Part shown: positions 8,351 through 16,590 of the stretch, one piece after another | How the letters are laid out: each line of letters starts with the position of its first letter | How positions within the stretch are numbered: the first letter of the stretch is position 1 | NCBI GenBank assembly: GCA_016934645.1 | Contig: JAFGSL010000006.1 | Location: forward strand, 1 to 23,556 | DNA length: 23,556 bases | Reading direction: 5' to 3' | Source of the DNA: Anaerolineae bacterium | GTDB lineage: Bacteria > Chloroflexota > Anaerolineae > B4-G1 > SLSP01 | Notes under the pieces: model-generated | The model's database searches: none | Told to the model about the DNA's origin: nothing | Seen by the model: the letters and a program-made list of their open reading frames with translations, nothing else | Program-made: the position numbers and the translations under genes

Positions 8351-8551
8351 TCAAGCTATCAGCCGGAAAGTAGGATCACCGTAGAGAACAAAGGCGGCCC
8401 AGGTAATCTGGTCGGGGTGCGCCTTGCGGATCTGGCAGCGAGCCTGCCGCATCACTTCTCCAATCATATAACCTTCCAACACTTTGTTGTAAAACTGGAC
8501 GGCGAACTCGGCGGCCGGTTGATCATAGATAGGCCACAGGGCGCGCTCCAC
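8351..8551 (-). pseudogene. C-terminal remnant of a CHAT-domain (caspase-like) protein
   Basis: The last 60 or so residues read LWPIYDQPAAEFAVQFYNKVLEG, then IGEVMRQAR and WAAFVLYGDPTFRL before the stop. From family knowledge this is the closing segment of CHAT domains (FYxxLLxGxxIGEALRxAR, then WAAYVLYGDP). The CHAT His-Cys catalytic part is absent. Upstream the frame runs into a sigma-like fragment, so this is a 5'-deleted remnant, not a small gene. The open stretch has only a GTG start and no ribosome site. CHAT proteins are often fused to TPRs, so its place beside the TPR/AAA cluster is suggestive, but no functional link can be claimed. Confidence 0.65.
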
Positions 8552-8830
<279 letters not shown>

Positions 8831-8956
8831 TCCACTCTTACTTTACAGGAAGTGTCGTTTTGGGTTGCGCTAACGCGCGCGTTTGGGTTGGTTTTTATCC
8901 TCCGGACTTACTGTGGAATCCTCTCGCATTTCGCTAGTAATTTGAACACTGATGAT

Positions 8957-11029
8957 TTATGGTAGGTCAGTTTCCGCTGCAAATGTGACTTCTATCATCT
9001 GGTGTCCTTCGACCTTGGGGACGATGAAGACCACGCGCCCGGCATCCACGCGGAAGGGCAGCGCCGTGTTCTGCGGAACGAGGCTGACGCTTGCGATCGG
9101 CTGAGCGACTTTGACCGATACGGGCACATCATACAGCGGCACCACATCTTCGATCACGTCGTACTCGTCACAGCGACGCTCCGGGACATAGTAGAGCAGG
9201 TGAAGCACCCAACGGTTGTGCTGGGCCTGTTCGTTCAATGTGACGATGGTGGCCGTTGGTGCTGTAATACGCACCAACGGCTCCGGCAGCAGGCGCGCCA
9301 GCGCGTTGGCGACCAGTTGCTTGCACCAGCGCGGCGCTTTGGTCTGGTATTGGCTGAAGACCGGATGGCTGAAATAAACGACGCGCCCCTTTTGCACTAC
9401 GGCGGGATGCACAACCTTCCCCGACGACGGTGTCTGCCGGTGCGAGCAGAAGTGCTCGTAGGTGCGGTCGAAGTACGAAGCGACCGTGTCTGCTAACACC
9501 TTCGCGCCATCCTGCGCCGCGCCCGTATCCGCGGCAATTTCCATCCCGCGCATGTACATCGCGTGTTCCGTCTGCGGCAGACCGGTGTCGAACCCCGCGC
9601 GCGGCACGAGGTATTCGACGTAGGCGTTGCCGGGATATTCTTTGCCACGCACCAGGTTGCCCTGCGCGTCGCACGGTCCTTCGCCGCTGAGCGTCACGCC
9701 CATATCGAGCGTGAATTCATTTTGCGCGGCATCCATCCCCGATGCGAATGAGGCGATGATTGACCCGCCCTGGGCAAGGTAAGCGTCAAATTTGCTTTTG
9801 AGCGTATCATCTACCGGAATGAAGTCCGGCAGCACCAGCACCTTGTAGCGGCTGAAGTCGCTCTCGCCGTCGAGGGTGTCGAACTGCTGCGCCAGCTCTT
9901 GCAGGATGCGCACTGCACCCTGGATCGGCTTGAAGTTCGTCTGCTCGCGATGGATTGCCGTGTCGAAGGCTTCCGGCGTGAGCACGCCGATCTCCGGCAC
10001 TTGCTCCGCGCCCGCGCACCACGCCTCTTTCGCCTCCACCTGCGCGTAGACGCTGCCGATGAGTTTGTAGGTGTCAGGGCAGATGCGCCCGTTGGGCAGG
10101 AGTTGATCGCCGACACAACACTTGGCGTTGAGCGCGAGCATGTGGTTGCACTCGAATTCCAGCGCGGCCCGGTTCTTGAACGAGTGGAAGTCGCCCCACG
10201 AGGTCTGGAACTTGCCCGTCATGCCCAGATAGTCCAGTCCTAACGTGCGCCCGTAGCGCGCGGCGATGGGGAAGTGCAGGTAGCCCCAGCCGCCGCTGGG
10301 CAGCGATTCCAGTTCGAGGTGCGTAAATGCCCCCATCATCTCGCGGTGGCGCGGTCCAACGTGGCCTGAGTTGTAGAAAACCAACGCTTCGGGCAGCTTT
10401 TCATGCACGAAGCGCGTCATCTCGTTCTGGAAACTGTGCAAGACCTGCTTGCCATACTGGATGCGATCCGCCTGATTGGACGGCTCAAGCCCCTGCGCGC
10501 GCATCCCCTGCTGGCAGGTCCAGCACGAGCAATCCTGCGCATCGACGATGTCGAGCCACAGGCCGTCCACGGGCAGCGTCTCCATCACGTCCTGGACGAA
10601 GTCCTTGAGCCAGTCCACGTAGGGCGTGTTGAGGCACAACCGGCGGTAGAAGCCCGCCTCGTAGGGTGGGGTGCCCTCCAGGCGACCGTCGGCTTGTAGC
10701 ACGCGCCATTCGGGATGGCGCTGCGCCGTGTAGTGATCCCATTGCACGGTGACGTAGACCGGCGTCTTGATGCCGCGCGCGTGACAGGCATCGAGTTGCT
10801 CGCGCAAAAGGTCCCGCGTGAGGTGTGGATGCTGCCGGTCGGCGTACTTCTTGCTGAAGTAGTAGATCCACCCGTGATGCCCGCGCGCAAAGAGGTTGAT
10901 CGAGTTGACGTGCGCCTGCACCAGTGTGTCGGCAAAGACGTCTGGATCGAACTCCGCGCCGATGCTGGGGATGGCTTCGTGGGTGTGAAAATCCAGATGG
11001 ATTTGGCGGAAAGGTAATTCTGTTTTCAT
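8957..11029 (-). CDS. Putative glycoside hydrolase, TIM-barrel with beta-galactosidase trimerisation-like domain
   Basis: A 690-residue protein without signal peptide or membrane helix, so probably cytoplasmic. The ATG at 11027-11029 is chosen because AAGGAGA lies 7 bases upstream; an earlier in-frame start would add 45 unrelated residues. The N-terminal 350 or so residues start with PFRQIHLDFHTHEAIPSIG, followed by VNSINLFARGHHGWIYY and VDGLWLDIVD with a CSCWTC cluster. This is the barrel layout of hypothetical glycosyl hydrolases and alpha-L-fucosidase-like enzymes. The middle part (about 390-500), with SRYKVLVLPDFIPVDD and YLAQGGSIIASF, matches the glutamine-amidotransferase-like trimerisation domain of GH42 beta-galactosidases. 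The C terminus is a beta-sandwich. The substrate is unknown and the catalytic acids are not assigned with confidence. It is transcribed divergently from a Gfo/Idh/MocA oxidoreductase, consistent with sugar use. Confidence 0.75.
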   Translation of the reverse strand: MKTELPFRQIHLDFHTHEAIPSIGAEFDPDVFADTLVQAHVNSINLFARGHHGWIYYFSKKYADRQHPHLTRDLLREQLDACHARGIKTPVYVTVQWDHYTAQRHPEWRVLQADGRLEGTPPYEAGFYRRLCLNTPYVDWLKDFVQDVMETLPVDGLWLDIVDAQDCSCWTCQQGMRAQGLEPSNQADRIQYGKQVLHSFQNEMTRFVHEKLPEALVFYNSGHVGPRHREMMGAFTHLELESLPSGGWGYLHFPIAARYGRTLGLDYLGMTGKFQTSWGDFHSFKNRAALEFECNHMLALNAKCCVGDQLLPNGRICPDTYKLIGSVYAQVEAKEAWCAGAEQVPEIGVLTPEAFDTAIHREQTNFKPIQGAVRILQELAQQFDTLDGESDFSRYKVLVLPDFIPVDDTLKSKFDAYLAQGGSIIASFASGMDAAQNEFTLDMGVTLSGEGPCDAQGNLVRGKEYPGNAYVEYLVPRAGFDTGLPQTEHAMYMRGMEIAADTGAAQDGAKVLADTVASYFDRTYEHFCSHRQTPSSGKVVHPAVVQKGRVVYFSHPVFSQYQTKAPRWCKQLVANALARLLPEPLVRITAPTATIVTLNEQAQHNRWVLHLLYYVPERRCDEYDVIEDVVPLYDVPVSVKVAQPIASVSLVPQNTALPFRVDAGRVVFIVPKVEGHQMIEVTFAAETDLP

Positions 11030-11087
11030 AGCTGACTCTCCTTGTTGGCTGTTGGACTTTTTGCACAATGATCGATTTATGATAAGC

Positions 11088-11106
11088 TCATTCCACTGTA
11101 GAATGA
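11088..11106. promoter_or_regulatory. Operator-like palindrome between divergent sugar genes
   Basis: TCATTC at 11088-11093 and GAATGA at 11101-11106 form an inverted repeat with 7-base spacing, midway between the divergent starts at 11029 and 11196. Such a site could bind a dimeric regulator controlling both genes. No regulator gene is in the window, and the arms are short, so this is tentative. Confidence 0.3.
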
Positions 11107-11195
11107 CACTTGCCTTCAGTAAAACCACAAACGCTATCGTACCATAAGAGGGATACGGGAACAACTACATTTTATCCACAAAAAGGAGTACAGCC

Positions 11196-12194
11196 ATGGC
11201 AAATCAACCAGTTCGATGGGGTGTTTTGGGATGCGCGATGATCGCGATCAACCGGGTTATTCCGGGAATGCAGACGGCGAATCTGACCACGTTGACGGCA
11301 GTCGCCAGCCGTTCTTTGGAAAAGGCGCAGGACGTCGCCGCACGTTTCGCGGTCCCCAAGGCTTATGGGACCTATGAGGAACTGCTGGCGGATCCTGACA
11401 TTGAGGCGGTCTACATCCCCTTGCCCAACGGCCTACACGCGGAATGGAGCATCAAGGCGCTGCGTGCCGGCAAGCACGTCCTCTGCGAAAAGCCTCTCGC
11501 GATGGACGCCGCCGAAGCGCGTGCCTTTCAGGCCGTGCGCGATGAGATGGGCCTCTATTGCCTGGAAGCCTTCGCCTATCGCTTCAACCCAACGGTAGCG
11601 AAGGCCTTCGAGATTGCGCAATCGGGCGTGCTGGGCGAGTTGCGCTTTATGCACACGGTCTCCACGTTCTTGATGGATACGTTGGATCCCGCCAACGTGC
11701 GTCTGCGGGCGGATATCGGCGGTGGCGCGTTGTACGATATGGGCTGCTACGCTGTCAACGCGCAACGTATGCTGGCTGGGCGCGAACCGCGTACTGCTTG
11801 GGCCACGATGGCGTGGTCGGAGCGCTTCGACGTGGATATGGCAGGCACGGCGATGCTTGATTTCGGAGAGGGCTTGTTAGGCACCGTTCAATGGGGGTTC
11901 AACGCGCCCTACGGTGGTCCTTTCAGCGTCGTGGGCGAAAAGGGCCGGCTGACCGGGACGTATGGTTGGCACGCGCCTGCCGGGGAACCGGCGATGCTGC
12001 TAATCGTGGGCAGCGAGACCCAGCCGGTCTACGTCGAGCACGCCAACGACTACACGGGTGAAGTGCAGGACCTCAGCGAAGCCGTGCGTGGCCTTCACGA
12101 ACCGCTCTACGCCTGGGAACCGTTGGACGCCAACATGCGCGTCATCGACGCGTGCTATGCGTCGCAGAAGAGCGGCAAGGCGGAGAGTGTTTGA
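11196..12194 (+). CDS. Gfo/Idh/MocA family NAD(P)-dependent oxidoreductase
   Basis: A 332-residue cytoplasmic dehydrogenase starting at ATG 11196 with AAGGAG 7 bases upstream. The N-terminal Rossmann fold begins VRWGVLGCAMIA, followed by the family signature GKHVLCEKPLAM (Glu-Lys-Pro at 98-100). The C-terminal half has EAFAYRFNP and GGALYDMGCYAVN, the usual substrate-domain motifs. The EAFxYRFxP form is typical of the D-xylose dehydrogenase / dihydrodiol dehydrogenase branch, so oxidation of an aldose or a related cyclic diol is likely. It is divergent from the glycosidase-like gene and may act on its product. The exact substrate cannot be read from sequence. Confidence 0.92.
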   Translation: MANQPVRWGVLGCAMIAINRVIPGMQTANLTTLTAVASRSLEKAQDVAARFAVPKAYGTYEELLADPDIEAVYIPLPNGLHAEWSIKALRAGKHVLCEKPLAMDAAEARAFQAVRDEMGLYCLEAFAYRFNPTVAKAFEIAQSGVLGELRFMHTVSTFLMDTLDPANVRLRADIGGGALYDMGCYAVNAQRMLAGREPRTAWATMAWSERFDVDMAGTAMLDFGEGLLGTVQWGFNAPYGGPFSVVGEKGRLTGTYGWHAPAGEPAMLLIVGSETQPVYVEHANDYTGEVQDLSEAVRGLHEPLYAWEPLDANMRVIDACYASQKSGKAESV

Positions 12195-12228
12195 GCCGGG
12201 AGCAGACTCAATAGATCGTCTTTTGCTT

Positions 12229-12273
12229 GGTCTGGATCGCCAGATCCAGACCAGAACAGGGATCTGGCGATCC
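12229..12273. repeat. Overlapping inverted repeats between convergent genes
   Basis: GGTCTGGATC at 12229-12238 pairs with GATCCAGACC at 12243-12252 (10-bp stem, GCCA loop). A second option pairs 12234-12246 with 12261-12273 (13 bp). The two hairpins exclude each other. Lying between the convergent oxidoreductase and esterase stops, they could end transcription from both sides, but no clear T-tract follows. Confidence 0.5.
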
Positions 12274-12303
12274 CCTCGGAGCATTTTGTGATCTGCTGAG
12301 ACG

Positions 12304-13242
12304 CTATTTTTCGAGCGTGTACTGCTGGAAAAATTCCCACATCGTGCGCGTGGCGTCGATATCCTGTGTGGTATGCCCGACAATGGCTTTCGGCAACGTC
12401 CCGCCGCCGGGCCAGGCGTGCCCGCCGCCGTGAATGGTGTAGAAGGGGACCTCGGTGTCCTGGTTGCACCCCACGTATTTGATGCCGGTCACTTCTCCTT
12501 GCGCGGGAAGTTCGACCGGCGTTTCGTCGCAGCCATTTTGCTGCGCCCACTGCGCCACCCAGTCCGGGATCGCGGGGAACGACTGCTCGGCAGGGCCGGC
12601 CTTGCCGCCGTCGTAGGGGACAATCGGGTCGGCATCACCGTGGAAGACAATCATCGGGACTGTGCGCGAAGACTTACACTCGCTCAGTGGAAAGAGGTGT
12701 GCCCCCGCCACCGTTCCGATAGCGGCGATGCGGTCCGCGAGTTTGCACGCCAGCAGATACGACATCCCGCCGCCGTTCGACAGCCCGTTGGCGTAGATGC
12801 GGGTGGGATCAATGTTGTACTCGTCTTCCAGCTTGTCGATGAGATCGGAGATGAAGGTGACGTCCTCTGTCGGCGGATTCAGCAGGTCGGTTCGTCCGTG
12901 AGCGCCCCAGCGTTTCGGGAAACCCATCCCCGATGGGTAGACCACGATGAAGCCGTATTCGTCCGCCAGGGGATTCCACCGGCTGATGTCCCTTTGATTG
13001 GCAGGCCACTGGGCAAACCCGTGGATGGTGATGACGAGTGGCGTCGGCGTGCTGGCATCGTAACCCGGCGGCACGTACAGCAGATACTTGCGCCGCACGC
13101 CAGAAGAGACGATTGTCCCGTTGGTCTTATTCGCCAAGAGGTACGCGAAAATGAGCGCTGGCACGAGTGCGACCGGCGCGCCCAAAATGAGCCTGGCTAT
13201 TCGCGGTGCTGTTTTTCCACGTGTGGTGCTTTTCTTTGTCAT
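12304..13242 (-). CDS. Membrane-anchored PHB-depolymerase / feruloyl-esterase-type alpha/beta hydrolase
   Basis: A 312-residue serine esterase of the LpqC/PHB-depolymerase family. A basic N terminus and a hydrophobic helix (about 16-38) with no clear cleavage site suggest a signal anchor, with the catalytic domain outside the membrane. The nucleophile is Ser155 in GLSNGG, with probable Asp205 in HGDADPIVPY and His275 in GGGHAWPGG; the oxyanion region is ITIHGFAQ. Members hydrolyse polyester or hydroxycinnamoyl-sugar esters; which one applies here is not decidable. AAGGAAA lies just upstream of the ATG, partly within the inverted repeat at 13254-13277. It is the last gene of the minus-strand series and converges on the Gfo/Idh gene. 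Confidence 0.88.
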   Translation of the reverse strand: MTKKSTTRGKTAPRIARLILGAPVALVPALIFAYLLANKTNGTIVSSGVRRKYLLYVPPGYDASTPTPLVITIHGFAQWPANQRDISRWNPLADEYGFIVVYPSGMGFPKRWGAHGRTDLLNPPTEDVTFISDLIDKLEDEYNIDPTRIYANGLSNGGGMSYLLACKLADRIAAIGTVAGAHLFPLSECKSSRTVPMIVFHGDADPIVPYDGGKAGPAEQSFPAIPDWVAQWAQQNGCDETPVELPAQGEVTGIKYVGCNQDTEVPFYTIHGGGHAWPGGGTLPKAIVGHTTQDIDATRTMWEFFQQYTLEK

Positions 13243-13253
13243 ACGCTGTTTCC

Positions 13254-13277
13254 TTTTTGGACAGGATTATCAGGATT
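13254..13277 (+). repeat. Left terminal inverted repeat flanking the GxxExxY gene
   Basis: TTTTTGGACAGGATTATCAGG and the following bases match the right-end repeat (13714-13737, opposite strand) at 21 of 24 positions. The shared words are GACAGGATT and CAGGATT. Its outer end overlaps the ribosome site of the esterase gene. Confidence 0.7.
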
Positions 13278-13304
13278 TTTTTTGTTTTGATTCGCTGAGG
13301 ACTT

Positions 13305-13694
13305 CTAGTGCTGCTTGGTTTTTGGTTTGTAGACGTGGTGTTTGCGTTTGACCCCGACAGAGGACGCGCCAAAGTTGATGAGTAAACCGATGTCGGTGCC
13401 TGTTGCTGTAAGGTAATTGACGACTTGCGCTTCGTGTGCTTTGGTGAGAGCTTGTACTGCTTTGAGTTCAACAATGATGCGGTCTTCTACCCATAGATCA
13501 ACCAGGTATTCACCGACAACTTGCCCCTCATAACGCACAGTCACTGGCTGTTGTTGCCTGACCTGTAACCCTTGTTTTGCCAACTCGATGCACATTGCAT
13601 TTTCATACACCTTCTCCAGATATCCTGGCCCAAGTGTATTATGCATCTTGAATGCGCATCCGATAATTTTCTCCGTCAGCCCCTCATCCTGCAT
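13305..13694 (-). CDS. GxxExxY protein, PD-(D/E)XK nuclease-like small protein
   Basis: A 129-residue protein of the GxxExxY family (PDDEXK_3). The naming motif is G24-YLE27-KVY30. The nuclease-like core is Asp66, then Glu76-Leu-Lys78 (VELK), followed by the conserved EAQVVNYL helix and GLLINFG strand. From family knowledge the active residues look intact, but biochemical function is not established. The ATG at 13692-13694 is favoured because the family begins EKIIGCAFKMHNTLGPG; a TTG 21 bases upstream lies within the flanking repeat. The gene sits between mutS and the esterase gene and is bracketed by imperfect terminal inverted repeats, which suggests it arrived as a small mobile cassette. 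Confidence 0.9.
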   Translation of the reverse strand: MQDEGLTEKIIGCAFKMHNTLGPGYLEKVYENAMCIELAKQGLQVRQQQPVTVRYEGQVVGEYLVDLWVEDRIIVELKAVQALTKAHEAQVVNYLTATGTDIGLLINFGASSVGVKRKHHVYKPKTKQH

Positions 13695-13713
13695 AACACT
13701 TTCCCATCCTGTC

Positions 13714-13737
13714 AATCCTGTAAATCCTGTCGAAAAA
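13714..13737 (-). repeat. Right terminal inverted repeat flanking the GxxExxY gene
   Basis: Read on the minus strand this is TTTTTCGACAGGATTTACAGG plus the last bases, matching the left-end copy at 13254-13277. It continues inward with a third CAGGAT word. It begins 2 bases after the mutS stop codon. No clear target-site duplication is visible. Confidence 0.7.
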
Positions 13738-13739
13738 GA

Positions 13740-16412
13740 TTATCTCTTTCGCTTCTTACTACCTTTCTCCTCGACCTGCTTCTGCAACTCGTATAGCTTC
13801 GTGATCGCGTCCAGTGGGGTGAGGCTGTTGACGTCGATCTGGCGCAGCGCCTCCACCACGGGCGGCTCCTGCGCGATAAGCATCGGCTGGAACAGTTCCG
13901 GCTCCTGCGTCTGTGTGCCGGGTCTGAATTCGCCGCTCTCCAGCTCTTCGAGCAGGCCCTCCGCGCGGTGGACGACCGGCGCGGGGATGCCCGCCAGCCG
14001 CGCGACGTGAATGCCGTAGGAGCGATCCGCGCCGCCGGGAACGACTTTGTGCAGGAAGACCACGTCGTGGCCCTCCTCGGCGACCGCCAGGTTGAAATTG
14101 CGCACGTGCGGCAGATGTTCTTCCATCTCGATCAGCTCGTGGTAGTGAGTGGCGAAGAGTGTCCGCGCGCGGCGCTCCGGGTGATTGTGCAGGTATTCGA
14201 CCACCGCCCAGGCGATTGCCATGCCGTCGTAGGTGCTCGTGCCGCGTCCAACCTCGTCCAGGATCAGCAGGCTCTGCGGCGTGGCGTGGTTGAGGATGTT
14301 CGCCGTCTCCACCATCTCCACCATAAACGTGGATTGGCCTGCTGCTAGTTCATCGGACGCGCCAATGCGCGTGAAGATGCGATCCACGACGCCGATGTGT
14401 GCTCGCTCCGCTGGAACGAAGCTCCCGATCTGTGCCATCAGCACGATGAGGGCGTTTTGCCGCAAGAAAACCGATTTGCCTGCCATGTTCGGCCCGGTGA
14501 TGATGTGGATGCGGCTCTGCTCATCCATCCCCAGGTCGTTGGGGACAAAGGGATCGCGTTGCGCGTATTCCACGACGGGATGCCGCCCGCCTTCGATGGC
14601 AAATACTGGCGCGACCTCGAACGTGGGGCGGACATAGTGCTGCCGCGCGGCGACCTCGGCCAGTGACGCCGCCACGTCCACACGGGCCAGCGCCAGCGCC
14701 GTCCTCAACAGCGCTTGCGCCCGCGCCGCCACCCGCTCGCATATCTCGCGGAAAAGACGCGATTCCAGTTCGGCGATGCGCTCCTCGGCATTGAGCACCA
14801 GGCTCTCGTATTCCTTCAACTCCGGCGTGATGTAGCGTTCGGAATTGACCAGCGTTTGCTTGCGGATGTAGTGGTCAGGGACGAGTGACGTGTTGGCTTT
14901 GGTCACTTCGAGGTAATAGCCGAAGACTTTATTGTAGCCCACCTTGAGGTTTTTGATGCCGGTGCGCTCGCGTTCCTTGCTTTCCAGGTCGGCGATCCAG
15001 TCGCGAGCGTCCTTCGTCGCCAGGAGGATGCCGTCCAATTCGGCGGAGAAGCCCGGGCGGATCAGTCCCCCCGCGCTGACCTGCGCCGGCGGCTCATCAA
15101 CGATGGCCTCGGCAACCAATTCCGCAATCTCCGGCAGGGCATCTAGCCCTTCCAATAACTCCGCAAATCCATTCTCCGATTCGCTGATTTGCTCATTCGC
15201 TTCCGCCAGCTTTCCCCGCAGTTCCGGCACCGTTTCCAACGTCGCGCGGATGCCGGTGAGGTCGCGGGGTGAGGCTCGCCCGGCAAGCACGCGGGTCGTC
15301 ATCCGCTCCAAATCGGGAATGGATTTGAGCGCCTGGCGGACGTGTGCTCGCAGGATACCGTCATCCACGAATCCCTGGACCTGATCCAGGCGCATTTCCA
15401 ATTCAGCGATGTCTAACAGGGGCTGCGCCAGCCGTGTGCGCAGTAGGCGCCCTCCCATCGGTGTGCTGGTTGCGTCTATGACGCCCAGCAGCGAGCCGCC
15501 TTTTTCACCGCGCAACGTCTCCGAGATCTCGAGATTGCGCTGTGTCGAGGCGTCGATGCCCATAAAGCGATCGGTGGCGTAGGTGCGCAGTCCCGTTATC
15601 TGCGGCAGCAGGCCCTGTTGCGTCTCCTGGAGGTAGGTGAGCGCCGCGCCCGCTGCGCGTATCGCCAGCGGTTTGCCTTCGCAGCCGAAGCCCTGCAACG
15701 TCCGTGCGCCAAAGTGTTCCAGCAGTGTCTGTCGCGCGGCGGTTTCCTCGAAGCGATAGCCGGGCCACGGCGTGATATTCTTGGCTATGGATTCCGCCAG
15801 CACTTCTTCCATACGTGTCGCCGGTTGGTCGGGATCACGTTCCTTCCACGAGCCGACTTTTGGTACCAATACCTCGCGGGGCTGCAGACGCGACAATTCT
15901 TGCCGGACGGCGTTGAGGATGCCACCCGCGTGGTCGCCATCTTCTTCGAGTTGTGTGGTGGCGAACTCGCCCGTCGATATTTCCGCGTAGGCCACCCCCG
16001 CGCGTTTGCCATCGATGACCACAGCAGCGAGGTAATTGGAGCGTTTCTCGTCCAACATTGCCGGTTCGGTGATCGTGCCGGCGGTCACAACGCGCTCGAT
16101 ACGGCGCTCCATTGGCCCACGGCTGGTGGGTTCGCCTACCTGTTCGGCGATGGCAACGCGGTAGCCTTTTTCGATAAGACGAGCGATGTAGCCTTCGACC
16201 GCGTGATGGGGTACACCTGCCATCGGCACGCGCTCGCCCTTCGCTACAGGCCGCGAGGTGAGGACGAGGTCCAGTTCGCGCGCGGCAGTCTCCGCATCGT
16301 CGTCGAAGGTCTCATAAAAGTCGCCCAGACGGAAGAAGAGAATTGTATCTGGGTAACGGGCTTTCAAATCCAGGTATTGTCTGCGTATTGGCGTGGTCTC
16401 TTTGTCTTCCAT
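13740..16412 (-). CDS. mutS: DNA mismatch repair protein MutS
   Basis: An 890-residue MutS1-type protein that recognises mismatches and small loops in DNA and uses ATP to pass the signal to MutL. The mismatch-binding Phe-x-Glu is F32-Y-E34 in RLGDFYETF, so this is a repair-type MutS and not MutS2. The ATPase end has Walker A GPNMAGKS (640-647) and Walker B LLILDE (Asp719, Glu720) followed by GRGTSTYDG. The C terminus is short and basic. The reading frame extends upstream to 16601, but that part only translates the tandem repeat region. The ATG at 16410-16412 gives the normal family start, IRRQYLDLKARYPDTILFF. A TATAAT box lies 7 bases before this ATG, so the message appears leaderless. No mutL is in the window. 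Confidence 0.98.
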   Translation of the reverse strand: MEDKETTPIRRQYLDLKARYPDTILFFRLGDFYETFDDDAETAARELDLVLTSRPVAKGERVPMAGVPHHAVEGYIARLIEKGYRVAIAEQVGEPTSRGPMERRIERVVTAGTITEPAMLDEKRSNYLAAVVIDGKRAGVAYAEISTGEFATTQLEEDGDHAGGILNAVRQELSRLQPREVLVPKVGSWKERDPDQPATRMEEVLAESIAKNITPWPGYRFEETAARQTLLEHFGARTLQGFGCEGKPLAIRAAGAALTYLQETQQGLLPQITGLRTYATDRFMGIDASTQRNLEISETLRGEKGGSLLGVIDATSTPMGGRLLRTRLAQPLLDIAELEMRLDQVQGFVDDGILRAHVRQALKSIPDLERMTTRVLAGRASPRDLTGIRATLETVPELRGKLAEANEQISESENGFAELLEGLDALPEIAELVAEAIVDEPPAQVSAGGLIRPGFSAELDGILLATKDARDWIADLESKERERTGIKNLKVGYNKVFGYYLEVTKANTSLVPDHYIRKQTLVNSERYITPELKEYESLVLNAEERIAELESRLFREICERVAARAQALLRTALALARVDVAASLAEVAARQHYVRPTFEVAPVFAIEGGRHPVVEYAQRDPFVPNDLGMDEQSRIHIITGPNMAGKSVFLRQNALIVLMAQIGSFVPAERAHIGVVDRIFTRIGASDELAAGQSTFMVEMVETANILNHATPQSLLILDEVGRGTSTYDGMAIAWAVVEYLHNHPERRARTLFATHYHELIEMEEHLPHVRNFNLAVAEEGHDVVFLHKVVPGGADRSYGIHVARLAGIPAPVVHRAEGLLEELESGEFRPGTQTQEPELFQPMLIAQEPPVVEALRQIDVNSLTPLDAITKLYELQKQVEEKGSKKRKR

Positions 16413-16419
16413 ACGCAGG

Positions 16420-16448
16420 ATTATACTCGGGAGCGGGGCAAGAGGCAA
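16420..16448 (-). promoter_or_regulatory. mutS promoter, likely leaderless, -35 box inside a repeat element
   Basis: On the minus strand TTGCCT (16443-16448), a 17-bp spacer and a perfect TATAAT (16420-16425) precede the mutS ATG at 16412 by only 7 bases. Transcription would start at or within a base or two of the ATG. There is no ribosome site in that interval. The -35 hexamer is part of the GGCAAGAGGCAAGA repeat element. Confidence 0.55.
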
Positions 16449-16586
16449 GAGGCGGGATGCAGGAAACAAGAGGCAAGAAACAGGAAAGAAGAGACAGGAA
16501 ACAGGAGGCAAGAAGCAGGAAAGAAGAGACAGGAAACAGGAGGCAAGAAGCCGGGTGCAAGACGAAATCCTGCCTCTTGCCTCCTT
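16438..16586. repeat. GGCAAGA/AGGAAACAGG word-repeat element with 35-bp tandem copies
   Basis: Two exact 35-bp tandem copies occupy 16481-16515 and 16516-16550, preceded by degenerate copies of the same words. The ends are inverted: 16443-16457 matches the reverse complement of 16568-16582 at 14 of 15 positions. The purine strand bias is extreme (almost only A and G on the plus strand). It fills the gap between the SRPBCC stop (4 bases away) and the mutS promoter. Confidence 0.85.
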
Positions 16587-16590
16587 AAAG

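Noticed and set aside
8351..8551. A complete small gene of 66 codons.
   Set aside because: It starts in the middle of a domain, lacks a ribosome site, and represents only the end of a CHAT domain.
12373..13290. A 305-codon plus-strand open frame over the esterase gene.
   Set aside because: Antisense to a gene with an intact catalytic triad; no family resemblance.
16481..16550. Possible CRISPR array because of identical 35-bp units.
   Set aside because: The copies are directly adjacent with no spacers, and there are no cas genes nearby.
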